Assembly (NCBI GenBank): GCA_050732575.1
Contig: JBOHRF010000251.1
Span: 1-7,544 of the forward strand
Source of the DNA: JBBDWZ01 sp050732575
GTDB taxonomy: Bacteria > Gemmatimonadota > Gemmatimonadetes > Longimicrobiales > RSA9
Reading direction: 5' to 3'
DNA length: 7,544 bases
Below, one piece after another: positions 1 through 6,390 of the stretch. The first letter of the stretch is position 1. The number at the start of each line of letters is the position of its first letter. The notes beneath the pieces are model-generated. The model did not search any database. It saw nothing but the letters and a program-made list of their open reading frames with translations, and had not been told where the DNA came from. The position numbers were made by a program, and so were the translations under genes.

Positions 1-78
1 CCCGACACGCCCGACACGCCCGACACGCCCGACACGCCCGACACGCCCGACACGCCCGACACGCCCGACACGCCCGAC
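1..78. repeat. 9-bp tandem repeat array (unit CCCGACACG), cut by the left edge
   Basis: Eight perfect copies of CCCGACACG plus a partial ninth (CCCGAC) run from the first base to position 78. The next three bases (79-81, TCA) are the complement of the fumC stop codon. There is no interruption or substitution in the visible copies. The unit is three codons long: one plus-strand frame reads Pro-Asp-Thr repeats and the minus-strand fumC frame would read Val-Gly-Arg repeats after the stop. The array continues to the left for an unknown distance, so total copy number and any gene it belongs to cannot be judged. There are no spacers, so this is a simple tandem repeat and not a CRISPR. A perfect short-unit array of this kind is expected to change copy number by slippage. 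Confidence 0.95.
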
Positions 79-1500
79 TCAACCGCCGCCCGGCAGCATC
101 ACGCCGCCCGGGATACCGGGCTCGGTCATCTTATACGCGTGCAGAATGTCGTCCAGCTCGTGGTCTGGCAGGTTGGCTATGGCGCGGGCCACTTCGCGCG
201 CGGTTTTGCCCTGGTTGAACGCTTCCTTGGCGATCCGCGCGGCCAGGTCGTAGCCAATCCGTGGGGCCAGGGCCGTGGCCAGCGAAAGATTGCCTTCCAG
301 CAGCTCCAGGCAGCGCGCCTCATTGGCCGTGATTCCAGCCACGCATTTTTCCGCCAGTACGCGGGCAGCTGCAGAAAGCAGTGAAATTGACTGAAGCAGC
401 GCATACGCCATCACGGGCATCATCACGTTGAGCTCGAAGAGGCTGCCTGTGCCGCTCACCGTGACCGTGGTGTGGTTGCCCATGACCTGCGCCGCAACCA
501 TGGTGACCGCTTCGGGAATGACCGGGTTGACTTTGCCCGGCATGATGCTGGACCCGGGCTGAATGGCCGGCAGTGTGATCTCGGCCAGCCCAGCTCGTGG
601 CCCGCTGGCCATCAGCCGCAAATCATTGGCAATGCGCGTGAGCGCCACGGCCGCCGCATTGAGCGCGCCGTGCGCATACACGATCGTGTCCCGCGTACCC
701 TGCCGCTCGAAGTGATTGCGTGCTTTGCGGAATTCAATGCCGGCATGCTTGGACAGGCGCACAATGGCAACGCGGGCAAAATCCTCGTGCGTGTTGATGC
801 CTGTGCCTACGGCGGTCCCGCCCAAGGGCAGCTCCGTCAGGTCCTTCATGACCGCCTCGAAGCGCTCCAGACAGATTTCGATCTGCGCGGCGTATCCGCC
901 AAACTCCTGACCCAGGCGCACGGGTGTGGCATCCATCAAGTGCGTGCGGCCGGACTTCACCACATGGTCGAATTCCGCGGCTTTCTCGAGCAGCGCATCA
1001 CGGAGCAGCGCAAATGCGGGCTCCAGATCCGAACGAATCGCCATGCATGCCGCCACCTGCATGGCCGTAGGTATTACATCGTTCGAGGATTGGCCCAGGT
1101 TCACGTGATCGTTGGGGTGAATCGACTTGCTGCCCAGCGCACCGCCACGAATCTGCAGTGCGCGATTGGCAATCACTTCATTCGCGTTCATGTTGCTGGA
1201 GGTGCCGCTGCCGGTCTGGAAAATGTCCAGCACGAAATGGTCATCGAGCTGACCGGAAATCACTTCGTCGGCGGCTGCAATCACGTCCTTGGCCACGTTC
1301 GCGTCCAGCAAACCCAGCTCGCGATTGGTTTCCGCCGCTGCCCGCTTGATCATGCCCAGCGCGGCAATGAAGGGGCGCGGGAACCGTAAATCGCTGATGG
1401 GAAAGTTCTCCACCGCTCGCTGCGTCTGGGCGCCCCACAATGCGTCCCGCGGCACCTTCATCTCACCCAGCGAATCCTTTTCCATTCGATGCTCACTCAT
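79..1500 (-). CDS. fumC: Fumarate hydratase class II (fumarase C)
   Basis: This enzyme reversibly hydrates fumarate to L-malate in the TCA cycle. It is cytoplasmic, iron-independent and homotetrameric in its family. The 473-residue product is the usual length. The superfamily signature GSSIMPGKVNP is at residues 316-326 and carries the mobile-loop catalytic Ser. The TGSGTSSNMNANEV block is at 96-109 and HPNDHVNLGQSSND at 128-141. The SGRTHLMDATP block at 183-193 holds the catalytic-base His (H187). Class II fumarase is preferred over aspartase or argininosuccinate lyase because the whole protein follows FumC from the N-terminal KDSLGEMKVP through the C-terminal GIPGGVML region. The ATG at 1498-1500 has no clear Shine-Dalgarno; a second ATG at codon 6 (1483-1485) is also possible. 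It lies 57 bp downstream of an SDR gene on the same strand, and a hexamer repeat tract sits 10-40 bases before its start. All key residues are intact. Confidence 0.97.
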   Translation of the reverse strand: MSEHRMEKDSLGEMKVPRDALWGAQTQRAVENFPISDLRFPRPFIAALGMIKRAAAETNRELGLLDANVAKDVIAAADEVISGQLDDHFVLDIFQTGSGTSSNMNANEVIANRALQIRGGALGSKSIHPNDHVNLGQSSNDVIPTAMQVAACMAIRSDLEPAFALLRDALLEKAAEFDHVVKSGRTHLMDATPVRLGQEFGGYAAQIEICLERFEAVMKDLTELPLGGTAVGTGINTHEDFARVAIVRLSKHAGIEFRKARNHFERQGTRDTIVYAHGALNAAAVALTRIANDLRLMASGPRAGLAEITLPAIQPGSSIMPGKVNPVIPEAVTMVAAQVMGNHTTVTVSGTGSLFELNVMMPVMAYALLQSISLLSAAARVLAEKCVAGITANEARCLELLEGNLSLATALAPRIGYDLAARIAKEAFNQGKTAREVARAIANLPDHELDDILHAYKMTEPGIPGGVMLPGGG

Positions 1501-1510
1501 GCCACTTTTT

Positions 1511-1540
1511 CTCGTTCTCGTGCTCGTGCTCGTGCTCGAA
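1511..1540. repeat. Hexanucleotide tandem tract (CTCGTG)n upstream of fumC
   Basis: Five hexamers are in register: CTCGTT, three perfect CTCGTG, then CTCGAA. Read on the minus strand they are CACGAG units. The tract occupies about half of the 57-bp gap between the SDR stop (1558) and the fumC start (1500), ending 10 bases before the fumC ATG and followed by a short run of A on the minus strand. It is therefore in the fumC leader. The GAG trinucleotides are weakly Shine-Dalgarno-like, but no better ribosome site is visible. A functional role is inference only. Confidence 0.85.
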
Positions 1541-1557
1541 CGATCCGTTCCCGAACC

Positions 1558-2289
1558 TCACCGCTTGCCCGGCCGCGACGGTCTCACTTCCACGCGACTG
1601 GGCAATGTGCGCGCTGGTGTTGCCAACAAATCCAGCACGATCTGCGCAATGTCCTGTGGCTGTATCTTCCAATCTGCGCTGCCCGGTGTCATACCATCGA
1701 ACTCGGTGGCCACGCTGCCGGGCATGATGTAACTGACGCGAATGCCATCGTAGCGAACTTCCTGCATCAATGCTTCACTGAAACCGATCAGTCCAAATTT
1801 GCTGGCATTGTAGGCTGCGCCCCCGGCAAACGCGTTCTTGCCGGCCAGGCTACCCAGGTTGATGATCCAGCCGCCGCCGGCCTGGCGCAAATGTGGAATG
1901 GCCTCGTGACTGCAGTAGAACAAACTGCTCAGGTTGGTATCGATTACTGCCCGCCAGTGTTCGGGCGTCAGCTCGGCCACTGGTTTGAAGCCGCCAATGC
2001 CGGCATTGTTGATCAGGATATCCAGGCGGCCAAATGCTTTAACCGCCCGCGCAACCATAGCCTGGCAGTCTTCAAAGCAACCCACGTCAGCGGTCACGCC
2101 CAGCACGCGTGCACCGTCGCCCTGAGCGAGCTGCGCGGCTACCCGTTCTACATCGCGCGCTGTGCGCGCGGCAATGGCCACGCGTGCGCCGTTGGCCACG
2201 AGCATCTGGGCAAGGGCGAAGCCGATGCCACGTGTGGCGCCCGTAACAATTGCGGCTTTGCCGGTCAGATCGACCATCATGGATTCCAT
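1558..2289 (-). CDS. Short-chain dehydrogenase/reductase (classical SDR, FabG-like)
   Basis: This is a classical SDR: an NAD(P)-dependent oxidoreductase with a single Rossmann domain, 243 residues, soluble and probably oligomeric. Visible motifs are the cofactor loop TGATRGIG (16-23), DV (68-69), NNAG (94-97), active-site Asn in DTN (119), Ser147, Tyr160 and Lys164 in YNASK, and the PG turn (190-191). The full Asn-Ser-Tyr-Lys tetrad is present, so the enzyme should be active. Arg42 after the second strand (AART) suggests NADPH preference. The substrate cannot be read from the sequence: 3-oxoacyl-ACP reductase-like and sugar or steroid dehydrogenase-like members share these motifs, and the basic C-terminal tail (SRPGKR) is not diagnostic. 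The first ATG (2287-2289) is used here, but ATG codons 4 and 5 are equally close to the conserved DLTGK start, and none has a strong ribosome site. It is upstream of and co-oriented with fumC. Confidence 0.9.
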   Translation of the reverse strand: MESMMVDLTGKAAIVTGATRGIGFALAQMLVANGARVAIAARTARDVERVAAQLAQGDGARVLGVTADVGCFEDCQAMVARAVKAFGRLDILINNAGIGGFKPVAELTPEHWRAVIDTNLSSLFYCSHEAIPHLRQAGGGWIINLGSLAGKNAFAGGAAYNASKFGLIGFSEALMQEVRYDGIRVSYIMPGSVATEFDGMTPGSADWKIQPQDIAQIVLDLLATPARTLPSRVEVRPSRPGKR

Positions 2290-2396
2290 GTTGACGCTGC
2301 GTGTTGGCCATCATCCAGCCACACTCGCCCGCAGCACGCGTTACAGCGCAGCAAGCTTAATTGCTGCTCTCTGGAGCCGCCACTAGGTTTGCGCTC
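2290..2396. promoter_or_regulatory. Divergent intergenic region with inverted repeat, between two SDR genes
   Basis: This 107-bp gap must hold promoters for both the leftward SDR-fumC unit and the rightward SDR-PBP unit. A perfect 7-bp inverted repeat, GCAGCAA (2348-2354) and TTGCTGC (2361-2367), is separated by the 6-base AT-rich spacer GCTTAA. The dyad is centred about 40 bases before the rightward ATG, so it could be an operator or a leader hairpin. A TTGACG that resembles a -35 box is at 2291-2296, but no acceptable -10 follows at normal spacing. No promoter is called with confidence. Confidence 0.45.
2385..2387 (+). promoter_or_regulatory. Ribosome binding site deciding the second SDR start
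   Basis: An AGG core (context CTAGGTTT) lies 9 bases before the ATG at 2397. This favours that ATG over the in-frame TTG at 2361, which would add 12 residues with no SDR counterpart. It is a weak site, but the SDR fold also begins at the ATG (MDPAGKVALVTGG). Confidence 0.5.
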
Positions 2397-3128
2397 ATGG
2401 ATCCTGCTGGCAAAGTGGCGCTGGTGACGGGTGGTGCTCGTCGTGTTGGGCGGGCGCTGAGTCTTGCGCTGGGCAGTGCGGGCGCTGACGTAGTGGTCAA
2501 CTACAACACGTCAGCGGCGGAAGCAGCCGATCTGGTTCGCGAATTGGAGCGCATGGGCCGGCGTGCGCTCGCCCTTCAGGCCGATGTGTCCAGGCGCGCG
2601 GATGTACACCGGCTGATCGAGCACGTGCGCACGGAATTCAACCGGCTCGACATTCTGGTAAACAGTGCATCCAGCTTCGAGTCCGCGCCCTTTCTGGAAA
2701 TTGAGGAGTCAGATTGGGACCGCGTATTGGCTGTGAACCTGAAGGGCCCCTTCCTGATGATGCAGGCGGGTGCGCCATTAATGCGGGCTCAGCCGCCTGC
2801 CATAATCGTGAATCTGGCGGACCTTTCCGCGTTCCAGCCCTGGCCATCGTATGCCCATCACGCCGTCTCGAAGGCCGGGCTGGTTCAGCTCACGCGCGTA
2901 GCTGCGCGAGCACTCGCGCCCGCTATTCGCGTCAATTGTATTGCGCCCGGAACCGTGCTGCCGCCCGAGGGCTATACAGGTATGGGCAGCGACGGTACTT
3001 CCGATCGTCGCCTGGTTTCGCCCGCAGGACAGCCCGACGATGTGGCCCGGGCATTGCTCTTCCTGGTCCAATCCGAATTCATGACTGGACAGACTGTGGT
3101 GGTGGATGGTGGAAGACTTCTCCTCTAA
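2397..3128 (+). CDS. Pteridine-reductase-type SDR with His at the catalytic Tyr position
   Basis: This SDR has 243 residues. The cofactor loop is TGGARRVG (11-18), the TGxxxRxG variant typical of pteridine reductase PTR1 and dihydromonapterin reductase FolM, whose Arg residues favour NADPH. The motif NSASSF (89-94) replaces the usual NNAG, again as in that group, and APGTVLPPE (183-191) is family-like. Relative to the Lys of the active site (K159), Asp142 falls exactly where PTR1 has its catalytic Asp181 (17 residues before Lys). The residue four before Lys is His155 (SYAHHAVSK), not Tyr; Tyr152 lies three residues further upstream. By homology the role would be NADPH-dependent pterin or folate reduction, but the missing Tyr makes activity uncertain. 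The gene is divergent from another SDR and overlaps the PBP start by 23 bp. Family assignment is fairly firm, exact substrate is not. Confidence 0.82.
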   Translation: MDPAGKVALVTGGARRVGRALSLALGSAGADVVVNYNTSAAEAADLVRELERMGRRALALQADVSRRADVHRLIEHVRTEFNRLDILVNSASSFESAPFLEIEESDWDRVLAVNLKGPFLMMQAGAPLMRAQPPAIIVNLADLSAFQPWPSYAHHAVSKAGLVQLTRVAARALAPAIRVNCIAPGTVLPPEGYTGMGSDGTSDRRLVSPAGQPDDVARALLFLVQSEFMTGQTVVVDGGRLLL

Positions 3129-5217
3129 ACCAACGATAGCAGCCGTGTGCACCTTACGGCCTGCCCGTTGGGCCCTGGCGGCGACCGCTGTTTTGGTGTT
3201 GGCCTGCCGCTCACTGCAGGCGCAGCAGTGTCCCGAGGTCGGCGCGTTACGCGCGTATCGACCACCCGAGGCTACCCGTGTATACGCGCTCGATGGTTCG
3301 CGTCTGGCCGATCTCTCGCCCGAACGGCGCGTGGTCGTGGACCTCAAGGATGTGCCCGGCACCGTGAGCAACGGCTTCGTGGCCGTGGAAGACCGCCGGT
3401 TCTGGAGTCACGGTGGTGTGGACATGCGCGGTGTTGGTCGAGCTATTGTACGCAACGTCACGTCGCTTTCCATCGAAGAAGGCTTCAGCACCATCACCAT
3501 GCAGCTGGCTCGCCAGGTGTTCACCGAAGAGCTGCCGTTGGACAAGAAGTTCAGCCGCAAGTTCTGTGAGGTGAAGCTGGCACCACAGATCGAGAAAGCT
3601 TTTACCAAGCGCGAAATCCTCAAGATGTACATGAATCAGGTCTACCTTGGTGAAGGATTGTATGGCGTAGAGGAAGCGTCGCGCGCGTTCTTTGGCAAGT
3701 CAGTGAACAAAGTCAGTGTGGCCGAGGCTGCGCTGTTGATAGGATTGGTCAAGAATCCCGAGGGTTACAATCCTCGCAAGCATCCCATGCGCGCCATTCA
3801 GCGGCGCAATGTGGTGCTCGACTTGATGGGTCGCGAACGCGTTATCACTGCGCAGCAAGCGCAGCAGTCCAAGAGCGAGCCACTGCATCTGGCCGCGCCT
3901 TACGATCCCACGGGCACCGCGCCCTATTTCATTGCTGCCGTGCGCCGTGAACTGCGCGAGCGTTTTGGCGAGGATGCCGATACCCGGGGTCTGCGCGTGT
4001 ACACCGGCCTGGATCCGGTCGTGCAGAAAGCTGGCTACGATGCGTTATTGGCCCAGATCAAGCGCATTGAAGCCAACGAGTTCGGCAAATACAAGCATGT
4101 CAAGCCGGACAGCGGCGTCAAACTCGAACCGGCCGGCAACCGCGGATCGCCCTACTTGCAGGGTGTGGTGATCGCGCTGGATCCGCGCACGGGTGAGATT
4201 CGCGGCCTGGTCGGCGGTCGCGATTTCACACATTCGCAGTACGACCGCGTGTTCCATGCGCGCCGCCAGCCCGGCTCTGCTTTCAAGCCCTTTGTCTATG
4301 CGGCTGCCATCCAGCAAGGACTCACGCTGAATGAGCGCATTGAGACCACACCCGTGGCCATGCAGGCAGGTGGCCAGCCCGCGTGGCAGCCCGATGACCT
4401 GGTGCCTGATTCCGTGCGCGCGCTCTCCGTGCGCGACGCATTCGCGCTCTCCTCGAACTATGGCGCCATTCGCGTTGGCCAATTCGTGGGTCCCGAACGC
4501 GTCATCGAGGTGGCAAAAGCGGCCGGCATCAGCACACCGATTCCGCCCTATCCTTCTATCTTCTTGGGCGCGGCGGAAATCATTCCCGCCGACTTTGTGG
4601 CGGCATACGCAACGTTCGGCAACGGCGGATTGCGGGTTGCGCCCCGTTTGATCAACCGGGTGGAGACTGCACGCGGCAAAGTGCTGTGGCGCGCGCCGTA
4701 CATTGCCGAGCCTGCACTCGATCCGGGCGTTGCGTTCCTGACTCTCAGTTTGATGGAAGCCGTGGTCGACAACGGAACGGGCGGCTCCATCCGGCGCCGC
4801 GGCTTTTGGCTGCCCGCCGCCGGCAAAACCGGCACCACCAACGATGCCAAGGATGTGTGGTTCGTGGGCATGACCACGGATCTCATTGCGGGTGTTTGGC
4901 TCGGCTTCGACCAACCCAAGACCATCATGGCCAATGCGAGTGGCGGCTTGTTGGCGGCTCCGGTTTGGGCGGAAATGATGAAAGCAGCTTACGCCAGGCG
5001 ACCGCAGCCCGGCGGCTGGAGTGCTCCCACTACCCTGACCAGTGCACCCATCGATGCCAGAACGGGATTGCTGGCCTCGAACAGGTGTCCGCCCGAAAAC
5101 GTGCTGGTGGAGTATTTCGTGCCCGGCACCGAGCCCACGCACTTCTGCCCACTGCACGCCAGCGGCGCCCAGCGCGTGCTTAACAAACTGGTGGACGGGA
5201 TCCGGCGCATCTTCTGA
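3106..5217 (+). CDS. Class A penicillin-binding protein, PBP1A family (transglycosylase/transpeptidase)
   Basis: This is a bifunctional peptidoglycan synthase that polymerises glycan strands from lipid II and cross-links the stem peptides outside the cytoplasmic membrane; 703 residues. A basic patch (RPAR, 18-21) precedes a hydrophobic segment (about 22-33) that serves as signal anchor or signal peptide. The GT51 domain (about 75-255) has motif 1 EDRRFWSHGG (95-104, catalytic Glu95), motif 2 GFSTITMQLARQ (126-137, usually GGSTITQQ), motif 3 RKFCEVKLA (151-159, Glu155) and motif 4 KREILKMYMNQVYLG (168-182). The transpeptidase domain (about 350-630) has the acylated Ser391 in SAFK, SSN at 449-451 and KTG at 574-576, all intact. 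The tail has a Cys pair (661, 681) around an EYFVPGTEP stretch. The ATG at 3106 lies inside the preceding SDR gene, implying translational coupling; a GTG at 3145 could also start just before the hydrophobic segment. It is convergent with trxB. Confidence 0.95.
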   Translation: MVEDFSSKPTIAAVCTLRPARWALAATAVLVLACRSLQAQQCPEVGALRAYRPPEATRVYALDGSRLADLSPERRVVVDLKDVPGTVSNGFVAVEDRRFWSHGGVDMRGVGRAIVRNVTSLSIEEGFSTITMQLARQVFTEELPLDKKFSRKFCEVKLAPQIEKAFTKREILKMYMNQVYLGEGLYGVEEASRAFFGKSVNKVSVAEAALLIGLVKNPEGYNPRKHPMRAIQRRNVVLDLMGRERVITAQQAQQSKSEPLHLAAPYDPTGTAPYFIAAVRRELRERFGEDADTRGLRVYTGLDPVVQKAGYDALLAQIKRIEANEFGKYKHVKPDSGVKLEPAGNRGSPYLQGVVIALDPRTGEIRGLVGGRDFTHSQYDRVFHARRQPGSAFKPFVYAAAIQQGLTLNERIETTPVAMQAGGQPAWQPDDLVPDSVRALSVRDAFALSSNYGAIRVGQFVGPERVIEVAKAAGISTPIPPYPSIFLGAAEIIPADFVAAYATFGNGGLRVAPRLINRVETARGKVLWRAPYIAEPALDPGVAFLTLSLMEAVVDNGTGGSIRRRGFWLPAAGKTGTTNDAKDVWFVGMTTDLIAGVWLGFDQPKTIMANASGGLLAAPVWAEMMKAAYARRPQPGGWSAPTTLTSAPIDARTGLLASNRCPPENVLVEYFVPGTEPTHFCPLHASGAQRVLNKLVDGIRRIF

Positions 5218-5245
5218 GGTGACGCGTGACGCCTCACGCGTCACC
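5218..5245. terminator. Perfect hairpin at the convergent PBP/trxB junction
   Basis: A 12-bp perfect stem, GGTGACGCGTGA (5218-5229) and TCACGCGTCACC (5234-5245), flanks a 4-base loop CGCC. It begins immediately after the PBP stop (5215-5217) and its right arm contains the trxB stop codon and last codons. Position and symmetry suit a bidirectional terminator or an RNA 3'-end stabiliser. No T-run follows on either strand, so intrinsic termination is not certain. The stem arms themselves contain the palindrome ACGCGT. Confidence 0.6.
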
Positions 5246-6259
5246 CAGCCCGATCATCGTGGGCGCTTCGGCGGTTTCCAGTACGGGCGGTTGTGCTTCC
5301 GCCAGTCCGTGGTGTGCCAGCCATCGTTCGGCCTCCAATGCAGCCATACAGCCCGTGCCCGCAGCCGTAACCGCCTGCCGATAATAACTGTCCATCACAT
5401 CGCCGGCCGCGAATACGCCCGGCGCGCTGGTACAGGTACGCCAGGCCGATGGCGTCACGATGTAGCCGCTTGGGTGCAGATCGACTTTACCCTTGAGGAA
5501 TTCGGTGTTTGGCGTGTGCCCAATGGCGACGAAGAGACCACCAACCGCCAACTCGCGTTCCGCGCCTGTATGCGTATCCTGCAAACGCAAACCGGTGATG
5601 AAATCGCCGCCCAGCACATCGATTACGCGCGTGTTCCATTCCACGCGAATTTTGGGATTGGACAGCGCTCGTTCCTCCATGACTTTCGATGCGCGGAATT
5701 CTGCGCGCCGGTGGATGATCACGACTTCACTGGCAAACTTGGTCAGGTAAGTGGCCTCTTCCATGGCGGAATCTCCGCCACCCACCACGGCCAGCACCTG
5801 GTTGCGATAGGGCGGGAGCGCTCCATCACATACTGCACACGCGGACACACCGCCGCCCGTGCGTGCCAGGCGCTCTTCATTGTGCAGGCCCAACCAATTG
5901 GCGCGTGCGCCCGTGGCTACTATGACGGAGAGTGCGTCACACGGCTCGCTCGTGCTCAACTGAAGCGCATACGGATGATCCGTGAAGTCGACGTCGACTA
6001 CGCTTTCATTGATCACGCGTGTACCAAAGCGTACGGCCTGCTGCTTCATGGCATCCATGAGCAGCGGTCCGGTTATTCCCTCCGGGAAACCTGGATAATT
6101 CTCGACTTCCGTGGTCCACATGAGCTGACCGCCCGGGATCATCTCGCGGGTCGGTTCACCTTCAAAGACGACCGGATCCAGATGAGCGCGAGCCGCGTAT
6201 ATCGCGGCCGTCCAGGCCGCCGGCCCACTGCCAATGATTACGACTTTGTATGAATTCAT
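5234..6259 (-). CDS. trxB: Thioredoxin-disulfide reductase
   Basis: This is a cytoplasmic FAD flavoenzyme that passes electrons from NADPH to thioredoxin; 341 residues, the usual low-molecular-weight bacterial type with a tail of about 20 extra residues. The FAD-binding motif is GSGPAA (10-15) followed by WTAAIYAARA. The IPGGQL loop is at 41-46, the ATG motif at 115-117 and the redox-active CAVC at 141-144 (usually CATC). The NADPH-binding motif GGGDSAMEE is at 160-168, with the 2'-phosphate-binding HRR at 183-185. The second FAD motif AAGDVMD is at 284-290, and RQAVTAAGTGCMAA at 294-307. All catalytic elements are intact. The ATG at 6257-6259 is supported by GAAGG seven bases upstream on the minus strand. 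It converges with the PBP gene and shares its stop codon with the junction hairpin. It is divergent from an uncharacterised gene pair. No thioredoxin gene is in the window. Confidence 0.97.
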   Translation of the reverse strand: MNSYKVVIIGSGPAAWTAAIYAARAHLDPVVFEGEPTREMIPGGQLMWTTEVENYPGFPEGITGPLLMDAMKQQAVRFGTRVINESVVDVDFTDHPYALQLSTSEPCDALSVIVATGARANWLGLHNEERLARTGGGVSACAVCDGALPPYRNQVLAVVGGGDSAMEEATYLTKFASEVVIIHRRAEFRASKVMEERALSNPKIRVEWNTRVIDVLGGDFITGLRLQDTHTGAERELAVGGLFVAIGHTPNTEFLKGKVDLHPSGYIVTPSAWRTCTSAPGVFAAGDVMDSYYRQAVTAAGTGCMAALEAERWLAHHGLAEAQPPVLETAEAPTMIGLGDA

Positions 6260-6390
6260 GCGTTGACCTTCAATCCTCGAGCCGGGCGCAGCAAGGTAGG
6301 CGCGAGCCTATCCAGCAGCAACCAAACACGATGCACGCATAGCTGGCTTCCTGAGCGAGCGCGCCTTAATCTTGGGACAGTTCCTCACAC
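6260..6390. promoter_or_regulatory. Divergent intergenic region between trxB and the uncharacterised pair
   Basis: This 131-bp gap should carry a leftward promoter for trxB and a rightward one for the gene at 6391. The trxB ribosome site GAAGG (read on the minus strand, at 6267-6271) lies 7 bases before its ATG. A short perfect dyad, TAGGC (6297-6301) and GCCTA (6306-6310) around loop GCGA, could form a hairpin or operator. No convincing -35/-10 pair was found in either direction. Confidence 0.4.

Noticed and set aside
1..78. CRISPR array
   Set aside because: The 9-bp units are directly contiguous with no spacers.
1..384. 3' end of a rightward gene with a Pro-Asp-Thr tail
   Set aside because: The frame is open, but it overlaps about 300 bases of fumC antisense and its start is outside the window; kept only as a point to check.
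472..1389. Long plus-strand frame (305 codons) antisense to fumC
   Set aside because: It is a shadow of strong fumC codon bias; the product is rich in His, Arg and Gln, has no domain, and fumC is unmistakable on the other strand.
2291..2296. TTGACG as a sigma-70 -35 box
   Set aside because: No acceptable -10 hexamer lies 16-18 bases downstream (the sequence there is GC-rich).
2361..2396. TTG start adding 12 residues to the second SDR
   Set aside because: It lies in the inverted repeat, has a poor ribosome site and adds residues with no SDR counterpart; ATG 2397 has AGG upstream.
1489..2427. Plus-strand frame of 312 codons antisense to the first SDR
   Set aside because: Its N-terminus is the translated hexamer repeat (Arg-Ala) and the remainder is low-information antisense of an SDR with a full active site.
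4045..5244. Minus-strand frame of 399 codons antisense to the PBP
   Set aside because: All PBP motifs are on the plus strand; the antisense product has no recognisable fold or motifs.
5042..6253. Plus-strand frame of 403 codons antisense to trxB
   Set aside because: trxB is complete with all FAD, NADPH and CxxC motifs on the minus strand; this frame is a GC-driven shadow.
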